64,000 bases of DNA from Paenibacillus sp. YN15 (GCF_003285005.1 NZ_QMFA01000003.1:212970-276969); one strand, 5' to 3'; positions 35,997 through 44,084 are shown, counted from the stretch's first letter. Made by a program: numbers and translations. Notes: generated by a model not told the origin, from the letters alone.

Positions 35997-36869
35997 ATGA
36001 CGAAGAAAATTTTTTACAGGGATATGGATCTGGACCCGGGGTTTATTTTCCGCATCCAAAAATGCCCGTTAACCCATGACTACTTTGTCCATAGCCATGA
36101 TTTTTCCGAGCTGGTGGTGATTCTGGAGGGCAGCGCTGTCCATATTATTGAAGGAAGGGAGTATCCCGTGTCCGCGGGGCAGGTATTCCTGATTCACGAG
36201 GATGTGGCCCACGGCTACCGCGATGTGAACAATATTCAGTACATTAACGTCATGTTTCACCGGGATCAGCTGCTGCAGCTGTCGGAGCTGAAATGTCTGT
36301 CGGGCTTCCAGGCGCTGTTTTATATTGAGCCATTTTACCGCAAGGAGATGAACTTCAAGGGGATGCTGTCCCTGGGGCCGGAGCAGCTGGCGAAGGTGTC
36401 GGGGATGCTGGATGCCATTTTGGAGGAGGAAGAACGGAAGGAGGAGGGGTATCGGCTGATGATCCGGACCTGCTTTTCGGCTCTAATGGCTACCTTGTCC
36501 CGGTATTATTCCGCCAACAGCGGCGGGGAGGAGAACAAGGCGCTGCGGATCGGCGAGGCGGTGACGTTTATTGAGGAGCATTTCCTGGAGCCGATTACCC
36601 TGGATCAGCTGGCGGAGGCGGCCTACCTGTCCAAACGCCAATTCTGCCGCGTGTTCGCCCGCAATTACCAGACCACGCCCATCGACTATATCATCCGCCG
36701 CAGGCTGGATTATTCCTGCACGCTGCTGCGGGACGACGGGGTCACGATTCAGCAGGCGGCCATGGAAAGCGGCTTTTCCGACCAGAATTACTATGCCCGC
36801 CAGTTCAAAAAGGTGTTCCGCTGCACTCCCACCGAGTACCGGGAGCGGCAGAAGCTGCTGCACTCCTAA
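35997..36869 (+). CDS. AraC-family regulator with cupin sensor domain
   Basis: A transcription factor of 290 residues, probably controlling the divergent GH2 operon in response to a sugar. The N-terminal cupin (HSHDFSELVVILEGSAVHII, YPVSAGQVFLIHEDVAHGYRDVNN) is the usual effector domain. The C-terminal double helix-turn-helix reads ITLDQLAEAAYLSKRQFCRVFARNYQTTP and TIQQAAMESGFSDQNYYARQFKKVF. The ATG at 35997 has no Shine-Dalgarno sequence and coincides with the predicted +1 of a strong promoter, suggesting a leaderless mRNA; an alternative ATG at 36021 also lacks a well-spaced ribosome binding site. Family assignment is firm; the start is not. Confidence 0.9.
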   Translation: MTKKIFYRDMDLDPGFIFRIQKCPLTHDYFVHSHDFSELVVILEGSAVHIIEGREYPVSAGQVFLIHEDVAHGYRDVNNIQYINVMFHRDQLLQLSELKCLSGFQALFYIEPFYRKEMNFKGMLSLGPEQLAKVSGMLDAILEEEERKEEGYRLMIRTCFSALMATLSRYYSANSGGEENKALRIGEAVTFIEEHFLEPITLDQLAEAAYLSKRQFCRVFARNYQTTPIDYIIRRRLDYSCTLLRDDGVTIQQAAMESGFSDQNYYARQFKKVFRCTPTEYRERQKLLHS

Positions 36870-36894
36870 GGGACTGAGAAAACCAATAACACAA

Positions 36895-36955
36895 TTTCTC
36901 CCGACAATACAGGCTCAAGCACGCAATGCAAGCTCAAGTGCGCAATACAAGCTCC
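36895..36955. repeat. Short 19-bp direct repeats
   Basis: Three imperfect copies of CAAGCTCAAGYRCGCAATR-type units lie at about 36910-36954, between the araC stop and the marR terminator. Too short and degenerate to interpret. Confidence 0.4.
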
Positions 36956-36984
36956 GGTGAACATGGGACCGCTCTCTTTTTACG

Positions 36985-37024
36985 AAAAAAGGTGCCTCAG
37001 CCATCATGCTGGGACACCTTTTCC
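36985..37024. terminator. Terminator overlapping the marR 3' end
   Basis: AAAAGGTG...CAGC and GCTG...CACCTTTT form a long stem (about 36986-37022) with T-runs on either strand. The stop codon of the minus-strand MarR gene lies inside it. It probably serves both convergent genes. Confidence 0.75.
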
Positions 37025-37461
37025 ATTTGCTCCGCTTCCACCACGCTGTGGTTGAATTTCCTCAGAAGCTGTCCAAACTGCTTCATCTCGCCTTCCTCCC
37101 AGTTATCCAGCACATGGCCCAGACGGGCAATTCGGTTAGCCTTGTCGTCCGCCAGCAGCTGCTCCCCCAATCCGGTAATGCTCAGAATGAAAGCGCGCCC
37201 GTCCAATTCGTCGGGAACCCGGCGGACGTAGCCCTTTTGCTCCAGGGAAGAAACCTGGCGGCTGACGGTGGAGATATCCAGATGGAAGGTTTGGGACAAG
37301 GTTTTGACGCTGCAGGCCCCGCCCAGGGAAATCTGGGTCAGGAGCAAATAAGCGGCCCGGTCGAGGCTGCCCACCTTTTGGGCGGTGACCATGGATGTGA
37401 GGCGGCGGATCAGCAAAGCCAGCTCCAGCTCTACTTCCTCCAGGGACTGATGGTTCATCAT
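36997..37461 (-). CDS. MarR-family transcriptional regulator (first)
   Basis: A winged-helix repressor of 154 residues. The core shows LDRAAYLLLTQISLGGACSVKTLSQTFHLDISTVSRQVSSLEQKGYVRRVPDELDGRAFILSITGLGEQLL, the recognition helix and wing of MarR proteins. It starts at ATG 37461 with GGAGG 7 bases upstream. It is divergent from a second MarR gene across an 840-bp gap that holds two quartet elements, and it has no obvious target gene on its own strand. Its target may be itself or an unlinked gene. Ligand unknown. Confidence 0.9.
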   Translation of the reverse strand: MMNHQSLEEVELELALLIRRLTSMVTAQKVGSLDRAAYLLLTQISLGGACSVKTLSQTFHLDISTVSRQVSSLEQKGYVRRVPDELDGRAFILSITGLGEQLLADDKANRIARLGHVLDNWEEGEMKQFGQLLRKFNHSVVEAEQMEKVSQHDG

Positions 37462-37691
37462 AAAGGACCTCCGTTGGATTGCTTATGTAAAGATTAACAT
37501 AGGCGCGGGGGTTTGAAAACTCGAGGGATGGCGGAGGGCGGCTGGTGGAGACAATTGGGGGCTGGGGGAGAGCTTTGGGAGCAAACCAGGGAATGGGGAA
37601 GAGTCCTGATGGGGGCAAACTAGACCACGTGAAAAAGCTCTAATTGAGGCAATAGGCTGCGGGGGAGTGGGGGGATGTAAGCTTTAGATTT

Positions 37692-37880
37692 TTAGCGGAA
37701 AGGGATTTCCGCTAAGCTTGGTAGGGCTTGGCTTCCGTGAGGATAACGGAAGGAGATTTCCGTTATCCGGGCTGGCAGACCGGGATAACGGGGTGGGGCC
37801 GGTAATAGCGGAAGAACGCTACCGCTATTGTTGTCTGTTTTGGACCGCGCGGCGTGATAGCGGAAACGGGCTTCCGTTAT
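37692..37880. repeat. Quartet element Q2a (family A)
   Basis: Four units at 37692-37715, 37743-37766, 37805-37828 and 37857-37880, each WTARCGG...CCGYTAW. Centres are 51, 62 and 52 bp apart. Unit 2 is flanked by a perfect GGATAACGGAA/TTCCGTTATCC pair. Units 1 and 2 share the core RGGATTT-like strand bias; 3 and 4 share another core. Confidence 0.9.
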
Positions 37881-37938
37881 GATGTGATCCCTGGCCCGTA
37901 TGCCCATTGGGATCGGGTAGCGGACTGGAAGCAGGTGA

Positions 37939-38132
37939 ATAACGGAAAGCCATTTTCCGCTATTTGAGCTGCGCAGTTCAATTGAAGCAGATAACGGAAG
38001 CCTACTTTCCGCTAATCGCTTACTGGTTGGAGCCTGCCCGGGGAAAAGGAGGCAATAGCGGAAAGATGCTTTCCGTTATTGCCAAGTTTGCCCGCGGCGG
38101 CGGGAAATAGCGGAAGTTTTGCCTTCCGCTAT
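37939..38132. repeat. Quartet element Q2b (family A)
   Basis: Four units at 37939-37963, 37991-38015, 38055-38079 and 38107-38132. Centres are 52, 64 and 52.5 bp apart, the same geometry as Q1. Units 1 and 2 carry the core GGAAAGCC/GGAAGCC and units 3 and 4 its reverse complement (GCTTTCC, GCCTTCC), giving two direct then two inverted copies. It follows Q2a with 82 bp between the neighbouring unit centres. Confidence 0.92.
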
Positions 38133-38234
38133 CTCCGTCTCCGCCGCTTCCCAAGGGACCGCGCCTAGCTCCGTCCCGCCCGCAATCGCCCCCAGTTCCG
38201 TCCAACCAAGTGTACGGGCACTCGCCAAATAGAC

Positions 38235-38278
38235 TTGACGGGATTATTGAAACTGTATAATATTTAAATTGTTTAAAT
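38235..38278 (+). promoter_or_regulatory. Promoter and MarR operator of marR2-efflux operon
   Basis: TTGACG (38235-38240) is 17 bp before TAATAT (38258-38263). Overlapping the -10 and start point is the inverted repeat ATTTAAA-TTG-TTTAAAT (38262-38278), a perfect 7-bp dyad and a likely binding site for the MarR protein encoded directly downstream. Confidence 0.75.
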
Positions 38279-38302
38279 AAATAACAGGGAGACACAGAAC
38301 TA

Positions 38303-38737
38303 ATGGCACAGGATTCCGAAGACCTTATTGAGCGGTTTCACACGGCGAATCTGCGTTTCCGCCGCGGCTTCGAATGCCGGCTCCTGCAGCGGATGGGCCC
38401 CTCCATCACGGCGCCGCAGATGTATGTGCTCTTCTATGTCAAGCGGAAGGGAAAATGCAAGCTGAGCGACATAGCCGATAAGGTTGAGGTAAAGCCCAGC
38501 GCCGTTACGGTGATGATTGACCGGATGGAACGTGCCGGGTATGTCGTCCGCCGTGATGATCCCGCAGACCGCAGATCCATACTGGTGGAACTGACCGCTT
38601 CCGGAGAGGAAATGCTGGAGCAGGCGGTTTCCCACCGGAATGACATTATCCGCGACTATTTTTCCCGGCTGGAGCCTGAAGAGAGAAGAGCCCTTACGGA
38701 GCTGCTGGAAAAAATGGCCCCCCAAGAAAAAGAATAG
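38303..38737 (+). CDS. MarR-family regulator of the adjacent efflux pump
   Basis: A 144-residue winged-helix repressor. Typical core: ITAPQMYVLFYVKRKGKCKLSDIADKVEVKPSAVTVMIDRMERAGYVVRRDDPADRRSILVELTASGEEML, with the DxRS wing signature DPADRRS. AGGGAG precedes the ATG at 38303 by about 11 bases. The DHA2 pump starts 65 bp downstream on the same strand, a common repressor-pump pair. A dyad operator over the promoter points to autoregulation and drug-induced expression of both genes. Confidence 0.92.
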   Translation: MAQDSEDLIERFHTANLRFRRGFECRLLQRMGPSITAPQMYVLFYVKRKGKCKLSDIADKVEVKPSAVTVMIDRMERAGYVVRRDDPADRRSILVELTASGEEMLEQAVSHRNDIIRDYFSRLEPEERRALTELLEKMAPQEKE

Positions 38738-38802
38738 GAGAGGGCTTGCCGGTTTTGCCGACGGACGAAAAGAAAGACCATATTAAAGGAGAAGAGAGAC
38801 GA

Positions 38803-40422
38803 ATGGAAGAACTTTCACACAAGCGGAAATTATCCATCATGATTGCCATTATTGGCGCCATGTTTTTTTCCGCAATTAACCAAACCATTGTCAGCACCGC
38901 CATGCCCCGGATTATCGCCATTCTGGGCGGCATGGACTATTACACCTGGGTCATCACCATCTACATGCTGACCTCCACCATCGCCACAGTGCTGGTCGGC
39001 AAGCTGTCGGATATTTACGGGCGCAAGCCGTTTATCCTGGCCGGTATTGTCTTCTTTATGATCGGCGCCTTCCTGAGCGGATTTTCCAAGGATATTTTTC
39101 AATTGATTACCTACCGCGGCATTCAGGGCATCGGCGCCGGCATTATTATGTCCTCCGCCTTTACGGCCGTGGGCGATCTGTTTTCCCCCCGGGAAAGAGG
39201 CAAGTGGACCGGGGTGATGATGGCGGTATTCGGCTTCTCCAGCGTGCTCGGTCCTACACTGGGCGGCTGGCTGGTAGACAATATGCCGTGGAAATGGCTG
39301 TTCTGGATCTTCCTGCCCTTGGGCGTTGTCGCCTTCATTATGATTCTGGCTTTGTTCCCGAAGGTCCCCCGCAAGGAATCGGAGAAAATCGACTATCTGG
39401 GTTCGATTTTCCTGACCCTGACCATTGTGCCGCTGCTGTTGGGCTTCTCCTGGGCAGGCACCAAATATGCATGGGGGTCCACGCAGACCATCGGGCTTTT
39501 TGCCGCCGCGGCGGTGTTCCTGCTGATCTTCATCCTGGTGGAAACCCGGGCCCAAAGTCCGGTATTGCCCTTGTCGCTGTTCCGCAATGATATCGTCACC
39601 CTGTCCAATGTCATCGGCTTTATTATGAATGCAGGCATGATGGGCGCGCTGATTTATCTGCCGTTCTTCGTACAAGGTGTGGAGGGCATCTCGCCCACTT
39701 ATTCCGGCTATGTGACCATGCCCATGTCCCTGGCTATGGTATTCGTCAGCGCCATGACCGGGCGGATGATTACCAAAACCGGCAAATATAAGCGCTATGC
39801 TCTCATCGGCTTCCCTATCATGGTGGCAGGTATGCTGATCATGGCCTACATGGATTCCGTATGGATGGCGGTTATCGCCATGATCGTGTTCGGCGCAGGC
39901 CTGGGCCTGGGCATGCCGGTCTTCTCCCTGACGGTGCAGAATGCCGTTAAGCCCAACGAATTGGGCGTAGCCACCGCTTCCTCGCAGCTGTTCCGGAACA
40001 TGGGCGGCACCATTGGCGTAGCCGTAATGGGCACCATCATGACCACTTCGCTGAAACACAACATGCAAAGCGGAGCCTCTGCGGACGGAGGAGCGGGCGC
40101 GGCCAATCTGGCCAATTTGGACCCCAAGCTGGCAACCGCCCTCAAGGATTTCCAAGGTCCCCAGGCATTGCTGGACCAGCCGAAGCTGAAGGAGCTGATG
40201 GCATCCCTGCCTGCAGACCTCCAGCCTATCGTCCAGCATATGATTGATGCTCTGAAGGACGCGCTCAGCTCTGCGCTGACCACCGTTTTCCTGTCGGGCA
40301 CCCTGCTGTTGGCCTTGGCCCTGGTCCTGACCTTCTTCATTCGCGAGATTCCGCTGCGGACCTCCAACAAGATGCCGGAGGCGGAGCAGGTGATCCAGAA
40401 GGAGCCGGTTTCCGTTCACTGA
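38803..40422 (+). CDS. DHA2-family (EmrB/QacA) multidrug efflux MFS transporter
   Basis: A proton-driven drug exporter of 539 residues with 14 predicted membrane helices. Signature motifs: motif A GKLSDIYGRKPFILAG, motif C in MMAVFGFSSVLGPTLGGWLV, and the TM1 segment AMFFSAINQTIVSTAMPRI typical of EmrB-like pumps. A hydrophilic loop (about residues 425-490, AGAANLANLDPKLATALKDF) lies before the last helix, as in LmrB/MdtD-like relatives. The ATG at 38803 has AAAGGAG 11 bases upstream; the in-frame TTG at 38746 is inside the untranslated gap. It is followed by a terminator. Substrate spectrum is unknown. Confidence 0.92.
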   Translation: MEELSHKRKLSIMIAIIGAMFFSAINQTIVSTAMPRIIAILGGMDYYTWVITIYMLTSTIATVLVGKLSDIYGRKPFILAGIVFFMIGAFLSGFSKDIFQLITYRGIQGIGAGIIMSSAFTAVGDLFSPRERGKWTGVMMAVFGFSSVLGPTLGGWLVDNMPWKWLFWIFLPLGVVAFIMILALFPKVPRKESEKIDYLGSIFLTLTIVPLLLGFSWAGTKYAWGSTQTIGLFAAAAVFLLIFILVETRAQSPVLPLSLFRNDIVTLSNVIGFIMNAGMMGALIYLPFFVQGVEGISPTYSGYVTMPMSLAMVFVSAMTGRMITKTGKYKRYALIGFPIMVAGMLIMAYMDSVWMAVIAMIVFGAGLGLGMPVFSLTVQNAVKPNELGVATASSQLFRNMGGTIGVAVMGTIMTTSLKHNMQSGASADGGAGAANLANLDPKLATALKDFQGPQALLDQPKLKELMASLPADLQPIVQHMIDALKDALSSALTTVFLSGTLLLALALVLTFFIREIPLRTSNKMPEAEQVIQKEPVSVH

Positions 40423-40438
40423 TCCATGCAAGGATTTG

Positions 40439-40473
40439 ACAGCCTGGAAGGCTTATTTCCAGGCTGTTTTTTC
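40439..40473 (+). terminator. Terminator of the efflux operon
   Basis: ACAGCCTGGAA (40439-40449) pairs with TTCCAGGCTGT (40457-40467), followed by TTTTTT. Confidence 0.9.
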
Positions 40474-40521
40474 TCCTTTTCGGCGGCTGGGCATGCCCTT
40501 AATCGTTCCATTAGATGTCCG

Positions 40522-40549
40522 TTGACAGTCCGGAATTTAGTTGTATAAT
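40522..40549 (+). promoter_or_regulatory. Consensus promoter of the CBS-domain gene
   Basis: TTGACA (40522-40527) and TATAAT (40544-40549), both perfect hexamers, are 16 bp apart. This is the strongest-looking promoter in the window. Confidence 0.8.
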
Positions 40550-40584
40550 ACAATTATAAGATTGCATTCGTGGAGGAATGGGAA

Positions 40585-41085
40585 ATGAAGGCCCATGAAA
40601 TTATGGTCAACCCCGCTTACAAGGTGAAGGAAACGGATACTGTCCGGGCGGTGATCGAGAAGTTCATCAAGTACCGCATCAGCGGCCTTCCTATAGTGAA
40701 TGAGCGCAATGAAATTGTCGCCTATATCAGCGACGGGGATATTCTTCGGTATGTGGGGCGCCAGGAGGATCAGGTGGTGGTAGGCTCCCTGTTCTTCAGC
40801 CTGGTGTTCAAAGGGGATCAGGATGAGTACGAGGACCGGATCAGGAAGGTTCTTGGCTTGAACGTGATGCTTATTGCCAAGAAGAAGGTGTACAAGGTCT
40901 CCTGGGATGCCGAGGTGGAGGATATTGCATCACTGTTGGGCAAACGCCAGATCAAGAAGGTTCCTGTGGAGAAAAACGGCGTTCTGGTAGGCATTATCAG
41001 CCGCGGGGATGTGATCCGCCACTCCTTCCAAAGCACGTTGGCGGAGGAGGAGCAGACACCGGCCGCGAACCGGCAGCTTCCGTAG
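40585..41085 (+). CDS. CBS-domain pair protein
   Basis: A cytoplasmic protein of 166 residues made of two CBS motifs forming one Bateman module that binds adenine nucleotides. CBS1: VNPAYKVKETDTVRAVIEKFIKYRISGLPIVNERNEIVAYISDGDILRY. CBS2: NVMLIAKKKVYKVSWDAEVEDIASLLGKRQIKKVPVEKNGVLVGIISRGDVIRH. No fused enzyme or membrane domain, so it is probably a regulatory subunit or sensor. ATG at 40585 has GGAGG 8 bases upstream; the frame opens slightly earlier without a ribosome binding site. Monocistronic, with a consensus promoter and a terminator at 41116-41146. Confidence 0.9.
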   Translation: MKAHEIMVNPAYKVKETDTVRAVIEKFIKYRISGLPIVNERNEIVAYISDGDILRYVGRQEDQVVVGSLFFSLVFKGDQDEYEDRIRKVLGLNVMLIAKKKVYKVSWDAEVEDIASLLGKRQIKKVPVEKNGVLVGIISRGDVIRHSFQSTLAEEEQTPAANRQLP

Positions 41086-41115
41086 CCGGCCGCCCCTTTA
41101 GCTCTTTCGTTTGAT

Positions 41116-41146
41116 CCCTGCACGCAATGGCGCAGCAGGGTTTTTT
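41116..41146 (+). terminator. Terminator of the CBS-domain gene
   Basis: CCCTGC (41116-41121) pairs with GCAGGG (41135-41140), with an inner CGC/GCG pair, followed by TTTTTT. Confidence 0.8.
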
Positions 41147-41200
41147 GGTGTTTCTTGGGAGATCGGCCTCCGCGACGCCTCCCGGCGATTCTTCGGAAGC

Positions 41201-42127
41201 TTAACCCGGAGTCAGAGCCAATAAGATAGGCAGCACCAAAAAGGAAGCCAAGGTGGTCCATAGAATACACTTGGACACAATCTGCGGAGCGGCGCCGTAT
41301 TTCTCCGCCAGCACTGTAGCGTTAACCGCGGCAGGCATGGAGGCGAGAATGAGCAGCACGGAAAAAAGCGTTCCTTCTACCCGCAGTATCCACAAGCCCG
41401 CGAAGGCGATAACGGGAGACAGCAGGAGCCGGACAGCCATGCCTGCGATAAAGGTTTTGTTGGCATGGGGCTCCAGCTTTACGCCGGCTACCCGCACCAT
41501 TTGTGCGCCAAGAATAGCCAATACTACAGGAGAATAGGCTCCGGCTACCATGGTAATCCCTTTGTCCACGCCCTCCGGCAGGTGCAGGCCTGTGATGCGG
41601 AGCAGAATGGCCATCGCCGCGGCATAGATGGCAGGCAGACGGAAAATCGACAGAAGGGCATTGCGGAAGGAAAAGTGGGAACGGGCGGCAAAAAATATCC
41701 CGACTGTATTGACGATCACCATCTGGGCGATGACATAAACGGAGGCATGGTCAAGCCCGGCCTGGCCGAAGGCCAGCAGCACCAGAGGCAGGCCGTAATT
41801 GACGCTGTTGGTGAAGGTGGACATCAGGGTTAAGCCGGCTGTTTCGGGTTGGGGCAGCTTCATCATACGGCCCAGCAGCTGGGCGCAGCCCCACAGCAGA
41901 AGCAGGTTCAGCAGGCAAAAGCCCAAGGTCTGGTAAATATCGCCTGTGCTGATGGCGGCCTTGGACAGGGTATCGAAAATAATTGCAGGGCTAAGGAAGT
42001 ACAGATACAGGGTCAGCAGGGGCTTCACATCCAGTTGGGTAAACCGGCGCAGCAGAGCTCCGGCGACAACGGGGATGGAAATGGGAACGATCACTTGAAG
42101 CATGGTGCTGAACACGGCGGTGAACAC
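41201..42127 (-). CDS. AEC-family (auxin efflux carrier-like) transporter
   Basis: A membrane permease of 308 residues with about ten helices, of the AEC family that includes malate/malonate and auxin carriers. Typical segments: LQVIVPISIPVVAGALLRRF, LSPAIIFDTLSKA and the conserved TNSVNYGLPLVLLAFG in the fourth helix, repeated in the second half as MPAAVNATVLAEKYGA. The start is GTG at 42127 with GAGGAG 9 bases upstream. It stands alone, convergent with the CBS gene and divergent from the esterase gene. The substrate, probably an organic acid, cannot be told from sequence. Confidence 0.87.
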   Translation of the reverse strand: MFTAVFSTMLQVIVPISIPVVAGALLRRFTQLDVKPLLTLYLYFLSPAIIFDTLSKAAISTGDIYQTLGFCLLNLLLLWGCAQLLGRMMKLPQPETAGLTLMSTFTNSVNYGLPLVLLAFGQAGLDHASVYVIAQMVIVNTVGIFFAARSHFSFRNALLSIFRLPAIYAAAMAILLRITGLHLPEGVDKGITMVAGAYSPVVLAILGAQMVRVAGVKLEPHANKTFIAGMAVRLLLSPVIAFAGLWILRVEGTLFSVLLILASMPAAVNATVLAEKYGAAPQIVSKCILWTTLASFLVLPILLALTPG

Positions 42128-42362
42128 GGCAAAGGACTCCTCTCTCTCATTCTTGCGTTCTTTTCAAGATAACAAAAGAACGTCCTTTCGTCCAAGACCC
42201 ATAACCTATAATGTCTATAGACGCACATCCGCTGCTTCCAAGAGAAGACGCGAATTTGCCATGGACATCTGCCCTGTAACGGGATATTCTTATATCGGAA
42301 GGTTTTGAACACATTTGTTCATCTCCGTTTGTTCATTGATTATAGGCGAAAGGGTGTTGGGT

Positions 42363-43463
42363 TTGCGTCCGAATTTTCGTTTTGCGTTTGATCGGAAGAA
42401 TCGGGGAGCGGGTTGGATTGAGCTGAAGGAGAATGAGAGTTTCAGTTGGAAAACAGGGTACGGCTTTTTCATGCCGCCGGCTTTTTCACGTTATGAGGAG
42501 CTGATGGATTCCTGGCCGGGGGATTATTTTGTGCCCATGCGGCCGTCCTTTCTGGTGAATGTTCCGAAGGGGAACTATGTGGTTGCCGTTTCCTTCACCG
42601 GCGTGGAGGGGGCTGCTGCGCTGACTGTTAAAGAAGGGCGCGGACGGATTGTCCTTGACCATGCGCCCGTCCGGGCGGGAGAGAGTGTCCGCGGGGAATT
42701 CGCCATGCATGTTTGCGACGGGCAGCTGAAGCTGGCCTGGGTCGGGGAGGGGGTCCGGGTGGATGCCGTCGAGATCACCCATGCGCCAATGCTGCCCACA
42801 CTGTTCCTGGCGGGGGATTCCACTGTGACGGATCAGCCTTCGGCAGGGTATCCCTATACCGGATGGGGCCAGGCCATCGGCAAGTTCCTGAACGCGGGGA
42901 TCGCGGTGGACAACCACGCCCGTTCCGGCCGCAGCTCCAAAAGCTTCATTGCGGAGGACCGTCTGAACCGGGTGTGGAAGCTGATCAAGCCGGGGGATGT
43001 GCTGGTGGTGCAGTTCGGCCACAATGACGAAAAGGACGATGAGCGCGGCACCGAGGCTTTTTCCACCTATAAGGAGCATTTGACCCGCTATATTGAGGGA
43101 GCCCGGGAGCGCGGGGCGGTGCCTGTGCTGGTGTCCGCCATGCAGCGGCGCTTCTTCGAGGAGGATGGCACCGTGAAGGATACCCATGGGGATTACATCC
43201 CGGCCATGGAGGAGCTGGCCCGGGAGCTGGAGGTGCCGTACATCAATCTGGCGGCCAAAAGCAGGGCGCTGCTGGAGCGGATGGGAGACGAACCCTCCAA
43301 GGCTCTGTTCATGTGGACGGCGCCGGGGGAATATGCCGGTTTGCCGGAGGGCACCACGGACAACACCCACTTTTCGGAGCAGGGCGCTTTGGCTATCGCC
43401 GCCTTGGTGGCCGAAGGCATCCGGGAGCAGGATATCCCCGTGCTGTCCGCCTGCTTGCGGTAA
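42363..43463 (+). CDS. SGNH-hydrolase, rhamnogalacturonan acetylesterase-like
   Basis: A predicted cytoplasmic carbohydrate deacetylase (no signal peptide), 366 residues. The N-terminal 140 residues form a beta-rich carbohydrate-binding-like domain (WIELKENESFSWKTGYGF, NVPKGNYVVAVSFTG). The catalytic part carries SGNH blocks: block I FLAGDSTVTDQP with nucleophile S153, block II NHARSGRSSKSF, block III QFGHNDEKDD and block V DNTHFS with D333 and H336. This is the RhgT/YesY-type arrangement. I place the start at TTG 42363: AAAGGG lies 8 bases upstream, while the earlier in-frame TTG has none. It fits the glycan-degradation theme by removing acetyl groups from pectic or galactan oligosaccharides; the exact substrate is inferred. 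Confidence 0.85.
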   Translation: MRPNFRFAFDRKNRGAGWIELKENESFSWKTGYGFFMPPAFSRYEELMDSWPGDYFVPMRPSFLVNVPKGNYVVAVSFTGVEGAAALTVKEGRGRIVLDHAPVRAGESVRGEFAMHVCDGQLKLAWVGEGVRVDAVEITHAPMLPTLFLAGDSTVTDQPSAGYPYTGWGQAIGKFLNAGIAVDNHARSGRSSKSFIAEDRLNRVWKLIKPGDVLVVQFGHNDEKDDERGTEAFSTYKEHLTRYIEGARERGAVPVLVSAMQRRFFEEDGTVKDTHGDYIPAMEELARELEVPYINLAAKSRALLERMGDEPSKALFMWTAPGEYAGLPEGTTDNTHFSEQGALAIAALVAEGIREQDIPVLSACLR

Positions 43464-43518
43464 GGCAGCGCCTGCCGGCAAGTGTGCGGATCACCGCGGG
43501 ATCGCGGAGTGCCGGTAT

Positions 43519-43547
43519 TTGCCATGGAAACCGGCTTGCTGTATAAT
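43519..43547 (+). promoter_or_regulatory. Orphan promoter in the argS upstream gap
   Basis: TTGCCA (43519-43524) and TATAAT (43542-43547) are 17 bp apart. No gene starts for another 730 bp; the longest following frame (ATG at 43558) is only about 30 codons. It could make a short RNA ending at the hairpin at 43803-43827, or a long argS leader. Confidence 0.6.
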
Positions 43548-43577
43548 GTAGTTTCGGATGAGGGTCCGGAATTTGTC

Positions 43578-43743
43578 TAGGGCGTGTCTGATAACTCCGA
43601 GGGAAGCAGCTAATGCTCAAATTTTCGTTCCAGGCAAGGCACTTTCGTGAAGGCGTACCGGGGGTACGTCAAGCGGAAGTAACGAAGCATGGGGCGAAAA
43701 GGCGGTGAAAGCTGCCCTCAAGCGGGTTTTCAGACACGTCCTA
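43578..43743. mobile_element. MITE-like palindromic element, about 166 bp
   Basis: Ends are near-perfect inverted repeats: TAGGGCGTGTCTGA at 43578-43591 and the complement of TAGGACGTGTCTGA at 43730-43743. The inner part folds too: ACTTTCGTGAAGGCGTACC pairs imperfectly with GGTACGTCAAGCGGAAGT around a central GTACC-GGG-GGTAC. No ORF. Size, terminal repeats and full-length folding fit a non-autonomous miniature element; the TA dinucleotide at each end could be a target duplication. No transposase is in the window. Confidence 0.75.
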
Positions 43744-43762
43744 AAGACCGGTTATTATCAGA

Positions 43763-43827
43763 GCACCCCGCCAGGGGTGTTCTGTTGCTATGTTTCCGTT
43801 TGAAAAGGCAGCAATTTGCTGCTTTTG
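43763..43827 (+). terminator. Two hairpins downstream of the MITE-like element
   Basis: AGAGCACCCC pairs with GGGGTGTTCT (about 43760-43783). Then AAAAGGCAGCAA pairs with TTTGCTGCTTTT (43803-43827), a terminator-like hairpin with a T-run. The second would end any RNA from the orphan promoter at 43519. Confidence 0.6.
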
Positions 43828-43856
43828 TGTGAGCCGAAGGGATGCTGCGGACGGTG

Positions 43857-44050
43857 TAACGGAACTATTTGACGCTTACGGTGCGAAAACGGCAGTTTTG
43901 GCGTGCTAGCGGAACTGAGAGACGCTAACTAGGGCTTGGCAGGCCCTGGCAGGCTCCCAAAGGCTAGTTTTCTCGTTTTAAGAGTCTCCCAGTTCCGTTA
44001 TTTTGGATAATGAGCCCAATTTACCGTTTAAGAGTCGCTGAGTTCCGTTA
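43857..44050. repeat. Quartet element Q4 (family B)
   Basis: Four 22-bp units at 43857-43878, 43907-43928 (forward), 43979-44000 and 44029-44050 (inverted). Centres are 50, 72 and 50 bp apart; the middle gap is one helical turn longer than in the others. Same repeat sequence as Q3 (TAACGGAACT-N4-GACGCTTA). The first linker contains AAAAC-GGCA-GTTTT, which is shared with Q5. Confidence 0.92.
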
Positions 44051-44084
44051 GCGCTCCCGCATCAGCCGACAACCCGCGGGTGGA

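Noticed and set aside
28310..36869. Polysaccharide utilisation locus of the Bacteroidetes SusC/SusD type.
   Set aside because: No SusC/SusD pair; transport is by Gram-positive CUT1 ABC systems.
37692..38132. CRISPR array.
   Set aside because: Repeats are near-palindromic, change orientation halfway, are unequally spaced (51/62/52) and lack unique spacers or cas genes.
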